Assembly (NCBI RefSeq): GCF_003060895.1
Contig: NZ_QAIH01000225.1
Location: forward strand, 79,268-143,267
Length of the DNA stretch: 64,000 bases
DNA from: Acidovorax sp. HMWF029
Lineage (GTDB): Bacteria > Pseudomonadota > Gammaproteobacteria > Burkholderiales > Burkholderiaceae_C
Direction of reading: 5' to 3'
Part shown: piece after piece, positions 1-7,317 of the stretch
How positions within the stretch are numbered: position 1 is the stretch's first letter
How the letters are laid out: each line of letters opens with the position of its first letter
Made by a program: the position numbers and the translations under genes
The notes under the pieces: generated by a model
Databases searched by the model: none
Told to the model about the DNA's origin: nothing
The model's input: the letters and a program-made list of their open reading frames with translations, nothing else

Positions 1-439
1 CGTCGATGATCTCGATGGCGGGCACCACGTACTCGGTGGCAGCCAGCACGTCGAAGATGCTCACCGGCGGTCGCCCCGGCTCGCCGCGCAGCGGCTTGTT
101 GAGCACGAATGCCAGTTCCACCTCCACGCGTGGCAGGATGAAGCGCTGCATGGGGATGTCGCCGCCTTCGGCGAAGAACATGTCGTCCAGCAGGGTGCCG
201 AAGTCCGGCTCGGTGATCTGGCTGGCGACCTGCATGGCGCGCGAGGTCAGACCGATCTTGTGTCCGCGCACCGTGCGGCCCTCGGCGATCTTCATCGCCA
301 CCCAGGCGCGCGAGATGGCATAGCCATCCTGCACCGTCATGCCGGGGTGGCGTTTGGAGAAGTGTTCCACCTGCACGCGGGTCTTCTCGGCCTGGTGCAG
401 CTCCCGGGCCAACTGCTGGATCAGTGCGTCGTCAAGCAT
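1..439 (-). CDS. hpaH: 2-oxo-hept-3-ene-1,7-dioate hydratase, partial (C-terminus beyond window)
   Basis: The first 146 codons of a leftward gene that runs off the window edge. The protein begins [19 protein letters not shown] and contains [14 protein letters not shown] and a DDMFF segment, both typical of the 2-oxopent-4-enoate / 2-oxo-hepta-3-ene-1,7-dioate hydratase family, whose members add water across a dienoate in meta-cleavage pathways. The homoprotocatechuate-type hydratase (HpaH) is preferred over the catechol-type (MhpD/DmpE) because the genes just upstream encode a LigB-type dioxygenase, an FAH-family isomerase and a semialdehyde dehydrogenase of that route. It starts 10 bases after the stop of the Bug gene, so it is probably cotranscribed. 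The family is about 265 residues long, so roughly 120 are missing here. Confidence 0.85.
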   Translation of the reverse strand, partial: MLDDALIQQLARELHQAEKTRVQVEHFSKRHPGMTVQDGYAISRAWVAMKIAEGRTVRGHKIGLTSRAMQVASQITEPDFGTLLDDMFFAEGGDIPMQRFILPRVEVELAFVLNKPLRGEPGRPPVSIFDVLAATEYVVPAIEIID

Positions 440-449
440 CGGTGCGTTC

Positions 450-1445
450 TCAGGATTCAGCGGTAAAGCCAATTGCCTTCACGATGGGCCCCCACTTGTC
501 CCCGTCAGCCTTGAGCAGCGCGGCCAGTTCGGCTGGCGTGGACGAGCGCGCCTCCAGCCCCATGGCAGCCAACCCGGTGATCACGTCCTTGTCGGCCAGC
601 GCAGCACGGATGGCTGCATTGGCCTTCTGAACCAGCTCAGCCGGAGCCTTGCCCGGCAAGAAAAAACCAAACCACTCGCCATAGACCATGTCTTGGTAGC
701 CTTGTTCGACAAGGGTGCTGACGCCCGGCACGAACTTGTTGCGCGTTGCGCCCGAGGTGGCCAGCACCCGCAGCTTGCCGCCTTGCAGGTGTGGCAAAAA
801 TTCGCCCACTGGCGCAGAGACGGCAGCAATTTGCCCGCCCAGCAAGTCCAGGATGGCCGGCTGCGATCCGCGAAAGCCCACGTGACGCATATCCACCTTG
901 CCGGCGCGGCTGATCAGCTCGCCTACAAAGTGGGGGACCGACCCCGGTGCGGGCGAACCGAAGTTGGCGCCTGCGGGATGGGACTTGCACCAGTCGAGGA
1001 ACTCGGGAACTGTCTTCACCGCCGCGGGCACCTGCGGACCTACGGCAAAGCCCATGTCGAACACCACACCCAGGGAGACGGGGGTCACGTCGATCACGGG
1101 GTCGTAAGGCAGCTTCTTGTAGGTGTGGGGGTAGATGCCCAACATAGACATGGGCGTGACCAGCCATGTGGCGCCGTCGGCAGGCGCTCCCTTGAGCGTG
1201 GTGATGGCAATCTGCCCGCCAGCGCCGGTCTTGTTTTCTACCACGGCTGATTTGGCGTAGCCGCCCGCAATATGAGTAGCCACGCGACGTGCCAGAGTGT
1301 CCACCGTGCCACCGGCTGCAAATCCCGCAAGGATCTTCACGGCATCGATGGCCTGGGCCTGGGCCAGGAAGGGCATGCAGCCCGCAGTGCCGGCGAGAGC
1401 CCAGTGCAAAGCGTCGCGACGCGACAGGGGTGTGGAAAAGCTCAT
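450..1445 (-). CDS. Bug/TctC-family periplasmic solute-binding protein
   Basis: A 331-residue extracytoplasmic binding protein of the Bug (tripartite tricarboxylate transporter receptor) family. The N-terminus has a twin-arginine motif ([13 protein letters not shown]) followed by a hydrophobic stretch and a likely AQA cleavage site near residue 31, suggesting Tat-type export. The mature part has family features: [19 protein letters not shown] near the start, [10 protein letters not shown], and the [18 protein letters not shown] segment. It lies inside the ring-cleavage cluster, so it may capture an aromatic acid or a pathway carboxylate for uptake, but no TctA/TctB membrane components are next to it. 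Bug proteins are abundant in Burkholderiales and ligands cannot be read from sequence. Ligand and partner are therefore unknown. Confidence 0.88.
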   Translation of the reverse strand: MSFSTPLSRRDALHWALAGTAGCMPFLAQAQAIDAVKILAGFAAGGTVDTLARRVATHIAGGYAKSAVVENKTGAGGQIAITTLKGAPADGATWLVTPMSMLGIYPHTYKKLPYDPVIDVTPVSLGVVFDMGFAVGPQVPAAVKTVPEFLDWCKSHPAGANFGSPAPGSVPHFVGELISRAGKVDMRHVGFRGSQPAILDLLGGQIAAVSAPVGEFLPHLQGGKLRVLATSGATRNKFVPGVSTLVEQGYQDMVYGEWFGFFLPGKAPAELVQKANAAIRAALADKDVITGLAAMGLEARSSTPAELAALLKADGDKWGPIVKAIGFTAES

Positions 1446-1472
1446 GGTTTGTCTCCTGTGTTGGGTTGTGAG

Positions 1473-2417
1473 TTACTGCTTCGACGCCTGCCTGTAGTTG
1501 GCCTTGAGGTGCTCAGGTACGCGCTCGTCGAAGCCGAAGGCCACGCGCCGCACCTCTGGGCTGTCGGTGGGCCGGTGGCCCACACTCAGGGCCGAGGCAC
1601 GCGGCGCGTCGATGGCGACCACCGTGCCCGCCAGGCGGCCCAGACCCGTGATCTCGCACTCGACCAGATCGCCCGGGTCCACGGAACGCGAATGGCACGG
1701 CGTCCCCATCAGGATCACGTCGCCCGGCACCAGGGTGATGTGGCGCGCGATGTCGGCCACCACATAGTGCGGGCCCCAGATGGTCTCGTTGCCGATGTGC
1801 GCCTCCTGCACCACCAGGCCATTGCGGTAGGTGCGCAGCGTCTGCTCGAACAGGTTGACGCCGCGCACGATGCCCGGGCCGATGGGCAGCAGCGTGTCCG
1901 CGCCCTTCACGCGCAGCATGCTGCCCTGGTCGGTGTCGCGGTAGTTCTGCAGGCCCATGTCGAGCGCGGGGCAAAAGCCTTCGATGTAATCCCAGGCCTC
2001 GTCGGGCAGCACGTTGCGGCAGGTCTTGCCGATCACCACGGCGTACTCGCCCTCGTAGTTCAGGTACTGGCTGTCGGCGGGCTTGTGGATCTCGCAGCCA
2101 TGGCCGTTGACCGAGGTCGGCGGCTTGGTGAAATAGGTCGGCGTCTCCGTGGGCTTGGGCTGGTTGCGCGTCTCGAAGCTGCGCGAGCTGTACGAGATGT
2201 GCACCGCGATGACCTTGCTGGGCGACACGGGCGGCAGGTGCTGCACCGTGGCCGGGTCGACCACGCGGCCGTCGTCCAGGCGCAATTGGCCCTGCTGCGT
2301 CCCTTCTTCCACGATGGTGCCCCAGCAAGCGCTGCCGCCCACCAGCACGCGGCGGCGCTCCACGCGCGGGCCGCGCATCACGGCCGGCAGTTCGGTGATC
2401 GGGAATTCGAAGTTCAT
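1473..2417 (-). CDS. FAH-family isomerase/decarboxylase of the meta-cleavage pathway (HpaG-like)
   Basis: A 314-residue fumarylacetoacetate-hydrolase-fold protein. The core motif NYEGEYAVVIGKT places the expected metal-binding acids at Glu122 and Glu124, with Asp153 as the third ligand, and VILMGTPCHSRSVDPGD is the usual C-terminal lid region. In homoprotocatechuate degradation this family decarboxylates 5-oxopent-3-ene-1,2,5-tricarboxylate and isomerises the product. Classical HpaG carries two fused FAH domains (about 430 residues), whereas this is a single catalytic domain with an extra N-terminal part, so it may carry out only one of the two steps. Its start overlaps the upstream dioxygenase stop by four bases (ATGA), which indicates translational coupling. 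The exact substrate is inferred from neighbours. Confidence 0.82.
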   Translation of the reverse strand: MNFEFPITELPAVMRGPRVERRRVLVGGSACWGTIVEEGTQQGQLRLDDGRVVDPATVQHLPPVSPSKVIAVHISYSSRSFETRNQPKPTETPTYFTKPPTSVNGHGCEIHKPADSQYLNYEGEYAVVIGKTCRNVLPDEAWDYIEGFCPALDMGLQNYRDTDQGSMLRVKGADTLLPIGPGIVRGVNLFEQTLRTYRNGLVVQEAHIGNETIWGPHYVVADIARHITLVPGDVILMGTPCHSRSVDPGDLVECEITGLGRLAGTVVAIDAPRASALSVGHRPTDSPEVRRVAFGFDERVPEHLKANYRQASKQ

Positions 2418-3307
2418 GCCGCCACCTCCGCCGTCGCCTGTTCACCTTCGAACCACATGTGCACGTTGCCCGTGCCGCGGGCGTTCTCGTACGCCGACAG
2501 GGCCACGCCCTTCGCGCGGCAGTCAGCGCCGCCCATGGCACCCAGCATCTGCAGGTAGTGGGCGCCAAAGGCCTCCCAGGGCATGGTGCGGTATTCGTCC
2601 TGCCAACGGTCGAGCACCATGTCGTGCCGCCCCTCTTCCATCAGCGCAATGGCGCCCTTGTCGCTCACGATGTTCTCGGGCCGCGAGACATTGCTCTCGT
2701 GGAAGATGCGCGGGTGCTTGGGCTTCCAGTCGATGGGGTTGAACTTGTGACTCAAAGCGCCCGAGGCCAGTAGCAGCACGCGCAGGTCGCTGCGGCGCAC
2801 GGCCTCGGCAATCGCCTCGCCCGACTTCAGGAAGTGGCGCCAGTCGCAGTTCTGGCACGAGCTCACGGTGACCACGGGCGTGTCGCTGCGCTCCAGGCGC
2901 AACTGCTTGACCAGGTTGATGGTGGCGTACTGCTTGCCCAGGTCGGGGTGGTTAATCACGCGGTTGTAGCCGCCTTGCTCGCGCGATGCGGCCTCGATGG
3001 CCAGGGCCAGATCAGGGTGGCCCCGGTAGTCGTAAGGCACGCCATGCAGGTACCAGGGCATTTCGTCCGAGATGTAGATGCCCTGGTAGCGCGCAGCGCC
3101 GTCCACCAGGTGGTAGCCGGTGGTGAACCAGTGCGAGTCGAAGATGATGGCCACATCGGGCCGGGCTTTCTCGATGCGCTCGCGCAGGCGCGCATAGCCG
3201 GGGATGAGGTCCGAGTCGGCCCCCGCGCCCTGCAGCACGCGGAACTCTTCGCACTGCATCAGGCCGGGGTGATGCGAGACGATGGCAGCGCCAACGATGC
3301 TTCCCAT
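2414..3307 (-). CDS. hpaD: Class III extradiol ring-cleavage dioxygenase (LigB/HpaD-like)
   Basis: A 297-residue LigB-superfamily dioxygenase that should open a catechol ring next to the hydroxyls using non-haem Fe(II). Visible family signatures are SHHPGL near residues 11-16 and DSHWF near 57-61 (candidate metal-ligand histidines), LLLASGALSHKF in the middle, and GTGNVHMWF at the C-terminus. These resemble 3,4-dihydroxyphenylacetate 2,3-dioxygenase (HpaD) in order and spacing. The protein is somewhat longer than E. coli HpaD (about 283 residues) and clearly divergent, so a related substituted catechol is possible. It sits between the semialdehyde dehydrogenase and the FAH protein, as expected for consecutive pathway steps. 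The symbol is by similarity only. Confidence 0.82.
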   Translation of the reverse strand: MGSIVGAAIVSHHPGLMQCEEFRVLQGAGADSDLIPGYARLRERIEKARPDVAIIFDSHWFTTGYHLVDGAARYQGIYISDEMPWYLHGVPYDYRGHPDLALAIEAASREQGGYNRVINHPDLGKQYATINLVKQLRLERSDTPVVTVSSCQNCDWRHFLKSGEAIAEAVRRSDLRVLLLASGALSHKFNPIDWKPKHPRIFHESNVSRPENIVSDKGAIALMEEGRHDMVLDRWQDEYRTMPWEAFGAHYLQMLGAMGGADCRAKGVALSAYENARGTGNVHMWFEGEQATAEVAA

Positions 3308-3337
3308 GGGGTGTGTCTCCTCTGTATTTGGTAGTGT

Positions 3338-4813
3338 TCAGCGGTGGCTGAAGCTCGCGCGGAAAGGTTTTTTCGGAACCACAATGTCCTTCACGTCGCA
3401 AAAGAACTCGAAGCTCCAGTCCCCGCCCTCGCGGCCCACACCGCTCCGCTTGATGCCGCCGAACGGTGCGGCCAGGTCGCGGATGCCAAAGCTATTGACC
3501 CAGATGAATCCGGTACGTACCTGCTGCGCCACGGCGCTGGCGTGCCCGGTCTCGCCGTAGCAGACGCCGCCTAGGCCGTAGTCCGTGCCATTGGCAAGGG
3601 CGATGGCCTCCTCGTCGCTGTCGAAGGTTTGCAGCGTGAGCACCGGGCCGAAGACCTCGTTCTGCACGATCTCGCTGTCCTGGCGCACGTCGGTGAGCAG
3701 CGTGGGCTGGTAGTACTGCGCACCGAAAGGGTGGTGCGCACCGCCCCACAGCAACGTGGCGCCATCGGCCACCGCGCGCTGCACGAAGCCATGCACGCGC
3801 TCGACCTGGCGCGGGTGGATGATGGGGCCAACCTCAGTGGCCTCCTCGCGCGGATCCCCTACGGTGAGCTTTTCGACATAGCCGCGCAGCGCTCCAACGA
3901 AGGCGTCGTGCACCTTGCGGTGCACCAGGAAGCGCGTGCCCGCCAGGCATACCTGTCCGGCGTTGCGGTACATCAGCGCGCCGGTGGCTGCCGCGTTGTC
4001 GATATCGGCGTCCTCCAGCACGATGAAGGCCGACTTGCCCCCAAGCTCCAGGCTGCAGGGCACGAGGTTGGCACCGGCGGACTGCGCGATCCACTTGGCC
4101 GTGGGCACCGAGCCGGTGAACGAGACGCGCGCCAGGCGCGGGTCGCTGACCAGGCGCGCGCCGGTGCTGGCGCCCGCGCCCTGCACGATGTTGAACACCC
4201 CGGGCGGCAGGCCGGCCGCGTGCGCGCAGTCGGCCAGCAGACTGCTGGTGAGCGGCGCCCATTCCGGCGGCTTGACGATGACGCAGTTGCCCGCTGCCAG
4301 CGCAGGGCCGAGCTTCCAGGTGGCCAGCATCAGCGGGGCGTTCCATGGCGTGATGATGGCCACCACGCCAGCCGGGTCGTGGCGCACGATGTGGGTGGCC
4401 TGCTCGGTCTCGATGGGGCGGTCCTGCAGCGTGAGGGCGTGTTCTGCGAACCAGGTGATGTTGAGCATGGCGCGCGGCACCACGCCGTGCTTCATGCGCG
4501 AGAGCAGTACGCCCGCGTCGTTGGATTCGAGCGTGCAGAAATCATGGGCGCGCTTGCCGATCTCGGCAGCGAAGCGGTCGAGATATGGCCTACGTTCGGC
4601 GGCCGTGAGCGCGCTCCAGCCCGAGAAGGCGCGCGCCGCAGCGCTGACGGCTGCATCCACATGCACAGGCGAGCCTTCGCTGATGCGACCCAACAGCGCC
4701 TGGTCGATGGGCGAGTGCAGGTCAAAGCGCATGTCCGAAGCCACGCGCTGGCCGTCGATGTAGTGGTGGGGCGATACGGCGATTCCAGCGACGTTCAGCG
4801 TGTCGGTGCTCAA
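3338..4813 (-). CDS. hpaE: Aldehyde dehydrogenase, probable 5-carboxymethyl-2-hydroxymuconate-semialdehyde dehydrogenase
   Basis: A complete 491-residue NAD(P)-dependent aldehyde dehydrogenase. The catalytic set is present: Asn158 in TPWN, Lys181 in VKPPEW, Glu256 in LELGGKSA and the nucleophile Cys289 in NAGQVCLAGTR. GPVLTLQTF and FGGIKRSGVGREGG complete the fold. It is the first gene of the leftward cluster and is divergent from the LysR gene. The next gene downstream is the ring-cleavage dioxygenase, whose product is a muconic semialdehyde, so oxidation of that semialdehyde is the natural role. Paralogues such as HpaE, DmpC and XylG share these motifs, so the assignment rests on context. 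It is followed by a 30-base gap before the dioxygenase gene. Confidence 0.85.
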   Translation of the reverse strand: MSTDTLNVAGIAVSPHHYIDGQRVASDMRFDLHSPIDQALLGRISEGSPVHVDAAVSAAARAFSGWSALTAAERRPYLDRFAAEIGKRAHDFCTLESNDAGVLLSRMKHGVVPRAMLNITWFAEHALTLQDRPIETEQATHIVRHDPAGVVAIITPWNAPLMLATWKLGPALAAGNCVIVKPPEWAPLTSSLLADCAHAAGLPPGVFNIVQGAGASTGARLVSDPRLARVSFTGSVPTAKWIAQSAGANLVPCSLELGGKSAFIVLEDADIDNAAATGALMYRNAGQVCLAGTRFLVHRKVHDAFVGALRGYVEKLTVGDPREEATEVGPIIHPRQVERVHGFVQRAVADGATLLWGGAHHPFGAQYYQPTLLTDVRQDSEIVQNEVFGPVLTLQTFDSDEEAIALANGTDYGLGGVCYGETGHASAVAQQVRTGFIWVNSFGIRDLAAPFGGIKRSGVGREGGDWSFEFFCDVKDIVVPKKPFRASFSHR

Positions 4814-4898
4814 GGGGTTCTCCGGTCAGACAACAAAGCAAAGGGGCCGGGTTGCCTGCCCCCTGTCGTCGCGGAGTATCTGCAGCCCCGTGCTTGAC

Positions 4899-4926
4899 CA
4901 CAATCAATGCTTTCTTACGTATTGTG
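4899..4926. promoter_or_regulatory. Candidate LysR-type operator in the divergent promoter region
   Basis: An inverted repeat, CACAAT, 16 bases, ATTGTG, sits in the 124-base gap between the divergent dehydrogenase and LysR genes. LysR-type regulators usually bind such dyads beside their own gene and control the divergent operon. A TTGACC hexamer at 4894-4899 overlaps the left arm and could be a -35 element for the LysR gene, with a poor -10 (TACGTA) 16 bases on. The overlap would permit autorepression. Binding itself is inferred. Confidence 0.45.
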
Positions 4927-4937
4927 AAGATGATCTA

Positions 4938-5873
4938 ATGAATAGCATCACTTCGATCCACGTGCCCATGTCCCTGCCTCACTTCACGCTGCGCCAGCTC
5001 GAAGCCTTCGTCACTGTGGCCGAGATGCGCAGCTTCACGGCCGCCGCCGACCGCCTGGCGCTCACGCCGTCGGCCGTGAGCCAGCTGGTGGGTGAACTGG
5101 AGGATGTGCTGGACTTCAAGCTGTTCGAACGCAGCACCCGCCGGGTCGGCATCACCAGCGCAGGGCGCGAGTTCCTGGCGTCTGCCGAATCGGTGCTGAA
5201 GCACCTGCGCATGGCACAAACGGCCGCGAGCGATGTGCACAACCGCGCAGCCGGGGTGGTGCGCATCGCAGCCCCCCTGGTCGTGGCGAGCGTGATCCTG
5301 CCCCGCGCCATCAAGGCATACCAGCAGACGCGGCCCAAGGTGCGCATCCATATCCGGGACGCGCCGGTGGAAAAGCTGGTCGATGCCGTGGCCAGCGGCG
5401 ACGCCGACCTAGCGCTCGGGCCAGACCGAGCCTGTGGGGAGGACATCGCACGCACGCCCTTGTTCCAGAGCCCCTGGGTGCTGTGGTGCGCCCCCACCCA
5501 CCCGCTGGCGCGCCAGCGCAGCGTGACCTGGGCCCAGCTGCACGCCTACCCCCTAGTGGCCGCCGGGCGCGACCACGAGCGCAGCGTGGCCCAGATGCAC
5601 ACCGGTCTGCCCAGCGAGCAGCGCGTGACGCCGGTGGAGATCGTGGACAACATCTCCACCGCACTTGGCCTGGCCGCCGCCGACGTGACGGCCACGCTGG
5701 CCCCTGACTATGTGGGTGCCCTGGCCAAGCCACTGGGCCTGGTGCGGCGGCGCATTCTGGAGCCAGAGGCGATGCGCTACGTGTGCCTTTACAGCCCCAC
5801 CCAGCGCGCCACCTCACCAGCGGCCGAAGGGTTTGCAGAACATGTGGTCAAGGTTCTGGCAAAGCCGCAGTGA
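4938..5873 (+). CDS. LysR-family transcriptional regulator, likely controller of the ring-cleavage cluster
   Basis: A 311-residue LysR-type regulator. The N-terminal winged helix-turn-helix is clear: FTLRQLEAFVTVAEMRSFTA, then LTPSAVSQLVGELEDVLDFKLFERSTRRV. The remainder is a substrate-binding effector domain (VVRIAAPLVVASVILPRAI onward). The start chosen is the ATG giving MNSITSIHVPM. An in-frame ATG ten codons later (MSLPHFTL) is equally plausible. It is transcribed divergently from the dehydrogenase-dioxygenase-FAH-Bug-hydratase genes, so it most likely senses a pathway compound and activates them. Classical hpa clusters are controlled by AraC- and MarR-type proteins, so a LysR partner is a departure. 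The effector cannot be read from sequence. Confidence 0.9.
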   Translation: MNSITSIHVPMSLPHFTLRQLEAFVTVAEMRSFTAAADRLALTPSAVSQLVGELEDVLDFKLFERSTRRVGITSAGREFLASAESVLKHLRMAQTAASDVHNRAAGVVRIAAPLVVASVILPRAIKAYQQTRPKVRIHIRDAPVEKLVDAVASGDADLALGPDRACGEDIARTPLFQSPWVLWCAPTHPLARQRSVTWAQLHAYPLVAAGRDHERSVAQMHTGLPSEQRVTPVEIVDNISTALGLAAADVTATLAPDYVGALAKPLGLVRRRILEPEAMRYVCLYSPTQRATSPAAEGFAEHVVKVLAKPQ

Positions 5874-5899
5874 GTCGAGGCCTTGTCGGCCGTCGCGTT

Positions 5900-6367
5900 T
5901 CAAACAAAACGCGGCAACAAAAGACAAGCCTCGGCATTGGAGGCTGAGAAACAGCGGTCGGCGGCCTCGCGCCAGGGCCACCACCCAAACGCTACATGCT
6001 CGCGCGGGCTCAACACTACCGGAGTGCCCACGGGCACGCACAGACCGAACACACGCTCGCGGTTGAACACCACGCCTGGCGGATAGCGGTGGCGCCATTG
6101 CGGCCAGATGTCGTAGATGTTCTCCAGGCACCAATCGGTGAGCACGATGCCCGTGCCACGGGTGTCGATGCCGGTCTCCTCCCGCACCTCGCGCGCAGCC
6201 GTGGCCTCCCAGGCTTCATTCAAGTGGTCTTTGCTGCCGGTGACCGACTGCCAGTGGTTGCCACCGTCGGCCCGGTGCAGCAACAGCACGTCAAGCGCGG
6301 GCGTGTGGATCACCACCAGCACGGACTCGGGAATCTTGAAGGGCCGCTGCTGCTGCATCGCCGCCAT
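5900..6367 (-). CDS. nudB: Dihydroneopterin triphosphate diphosphatase (Nudix hydrolase)
   Basis: A 155-residue Nudix hydrolase that fits NudB, which removes pyrophosphate from dihydroneopterin triphosphate in folate synthesis. The Nudix helix is readable as GSKDHLNE followed by seven residues and REVREETGI. There are six rather than the canonical five residues between the first Gly and Glu. The flanking ESVLVVIHTP, LLLHRADGGNHWQSVTGS and IYDIWPQWRHRYPPGV segments are typical of betaproteobacterial NudB. It begins five bases after the stop of the CsgG-like lipoprotein gene, so the two are probably cotranscribed downstream of aspS. It converges on the LysR gene with a 26-base gap in which I see no clear terminator. 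Confidence 0.85.
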   Translation of the reverse strand: MAAMQQQRPFKIPESVLVVIHTPALDVLLLHRADGGNHWQSVTGSKDHLNEAWEATAAREVREETGIDTRGTGIVLTDWCLENIYDIWPQWRHRYPPGVVFNRERVFGLCVPVGTPVVLSPREHVAFGWWPWREAADRCFSASNAEACLLLPRFV

Positions 6368-6372
6368 GGGGG

Positions 6373-7182
6373 TCAGGGCTTGGTTTTTGTCGCCACCGGG
6401 GGCGGCAGCTCCTTGGCCTGCAGTGCGCGCACCTGCACCACCAACTGGTTGTGCGCGTCCAGGAAGGCGGCTGCGATCACCTTGCCTTCATTGGTATTGC
6501 TCCAGCCCGCACCAGCCGCGCCGCCGAGCTTGCCAAACACCAGGCCGCCCACTCCCAGGTCAGTGGTGCGGGCAGATCCGGTGGCAGCCACTACCTGTTC
6601 GGTGGTTTCGTTGTCGGACAGCAGGAGCGCCGTCTGCGCCTCCTTGAATTTGACCTGCTCCACCATCCCTGCAAGGCCCGCGATGTCGCGCAGCACCGGA
6701 ATCATGGCGATCACCCCGGCCAGGCCCCGGCCTGCATCCTGCTCGCTGAACGTGAGACTCGGCGTGAGCGTGTACTGCGCCTCATAGCCCTTGCCCTTGG
6801 CCACAGTGGAATTGTTTTTCCGCAGGATGCCCGCGTCCTTCAGCTCCTGCTCCTGTATCGTGCCTTTCAGGCCCGCCGCCCGGTCCACCACCCGGAAACA
6901 CCCGCTTTGCTGGGCCAGCAGCTTGACCAGGGGCACCGGCGATGCAGGCAACTGGTAGCCCGATCCCATGATGTAGCCATTGGGGTTCTCGGCCAGTGCC
7001 AGTGTGGCCACCGGGGCATCGCAGCGCACCAGCTCCTTGGCAGCGTTCTGCGCGCCCTGGGGCCCCGCCGAGCCGGTGACGACCGAGCCGCCCTGCCCCA
7101 GTTCGGTTTTCTTTTCGCCACAGCCCGCCAGGGCCAGAAGCACCAAGGCGGCGGCAACCGCCCGCAACGTATTGGAACGCAT
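6373..7182 (-). CDS. CsgG/HfaB-like outer-membrane lipoprotein
   Basis: A 269-residue exported lipoprotein. The signal ends in LLALAGC, with Cys21 as the lipidation site. The body resembles the CsgG/HfaB family: RCDAPVATLALAENPNGYIMGSGYQ, a CFRVVDRAAGLKGTIQEQELKDAG stretch, a glycine-rich QDAGRGLAGVIAMIPVL segment and VKFKEAQTALLLSDNETTEQVVAATGSA. CsgG forms the secretion pore for curli, and HfaB helps attach holdfast. No curli subunit, CsgE/CsgF or holdfast genes lie nearby, so the cargo is unknown and a general outer-membrane or stress role is equally possible. It is separated from aspS by an intrinsic terminator and lies five bases upstream of nudB. Confidence 0.75.
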   Translation of the reverse strand: MRSNTLRAVAAALVLLALAGCGEKKTELGQGGSVVTGSAGPQGAQNAAKELVRCDAPVATLALAENPNGYIMGSGYQLPASPVPLVKLLAQQSGCFRVVDRAAGLKGTIQEQELKDAGILRKNNSTVAKGKGYEAQYTLTPSLTFSEQDAGRGLAGVIAMIPVLRDIAGLAGMVEQVKFKEAQTALLLSDNETTEQVVAATGSARTTDLGVGGLVFGKLGGAAGAGWSNTNEGKVIAAAFLDAHNQLVVQVRALQAKELPPPVATKTKP

Positions 7183-7220
7183 GGAGAAACTCCTTCAAGC
7201 ACCAGCCAGGGCCGGCCAAT

Positions 7221-7256
7221 AAAAAAGCGGCGCGGGCGCCAGGCCCGTGCCGCTTT
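7221..7256 (-). terminator. Intrinsic terminator after aspS
   Basis: A hairpin reading leftward: AAAGCGGC, one mismatch, then CGGGC, a five-base loop, and the matching arms. A run of six T lies on the minus strand at its end. It lies 62 bases past the aspS stop and ahead of the CsgG-like gene, which implies that the lipoprotein-nudB pair has its own promoter or depends on read-through. Confidence 0.8.
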
Positions 7257-7317
7257 GTGGTGCGATGCCCCAGAAGCGCATCTGCAAAGATCGATAGATC
7301 CTAAAAAACGCCCCGGA

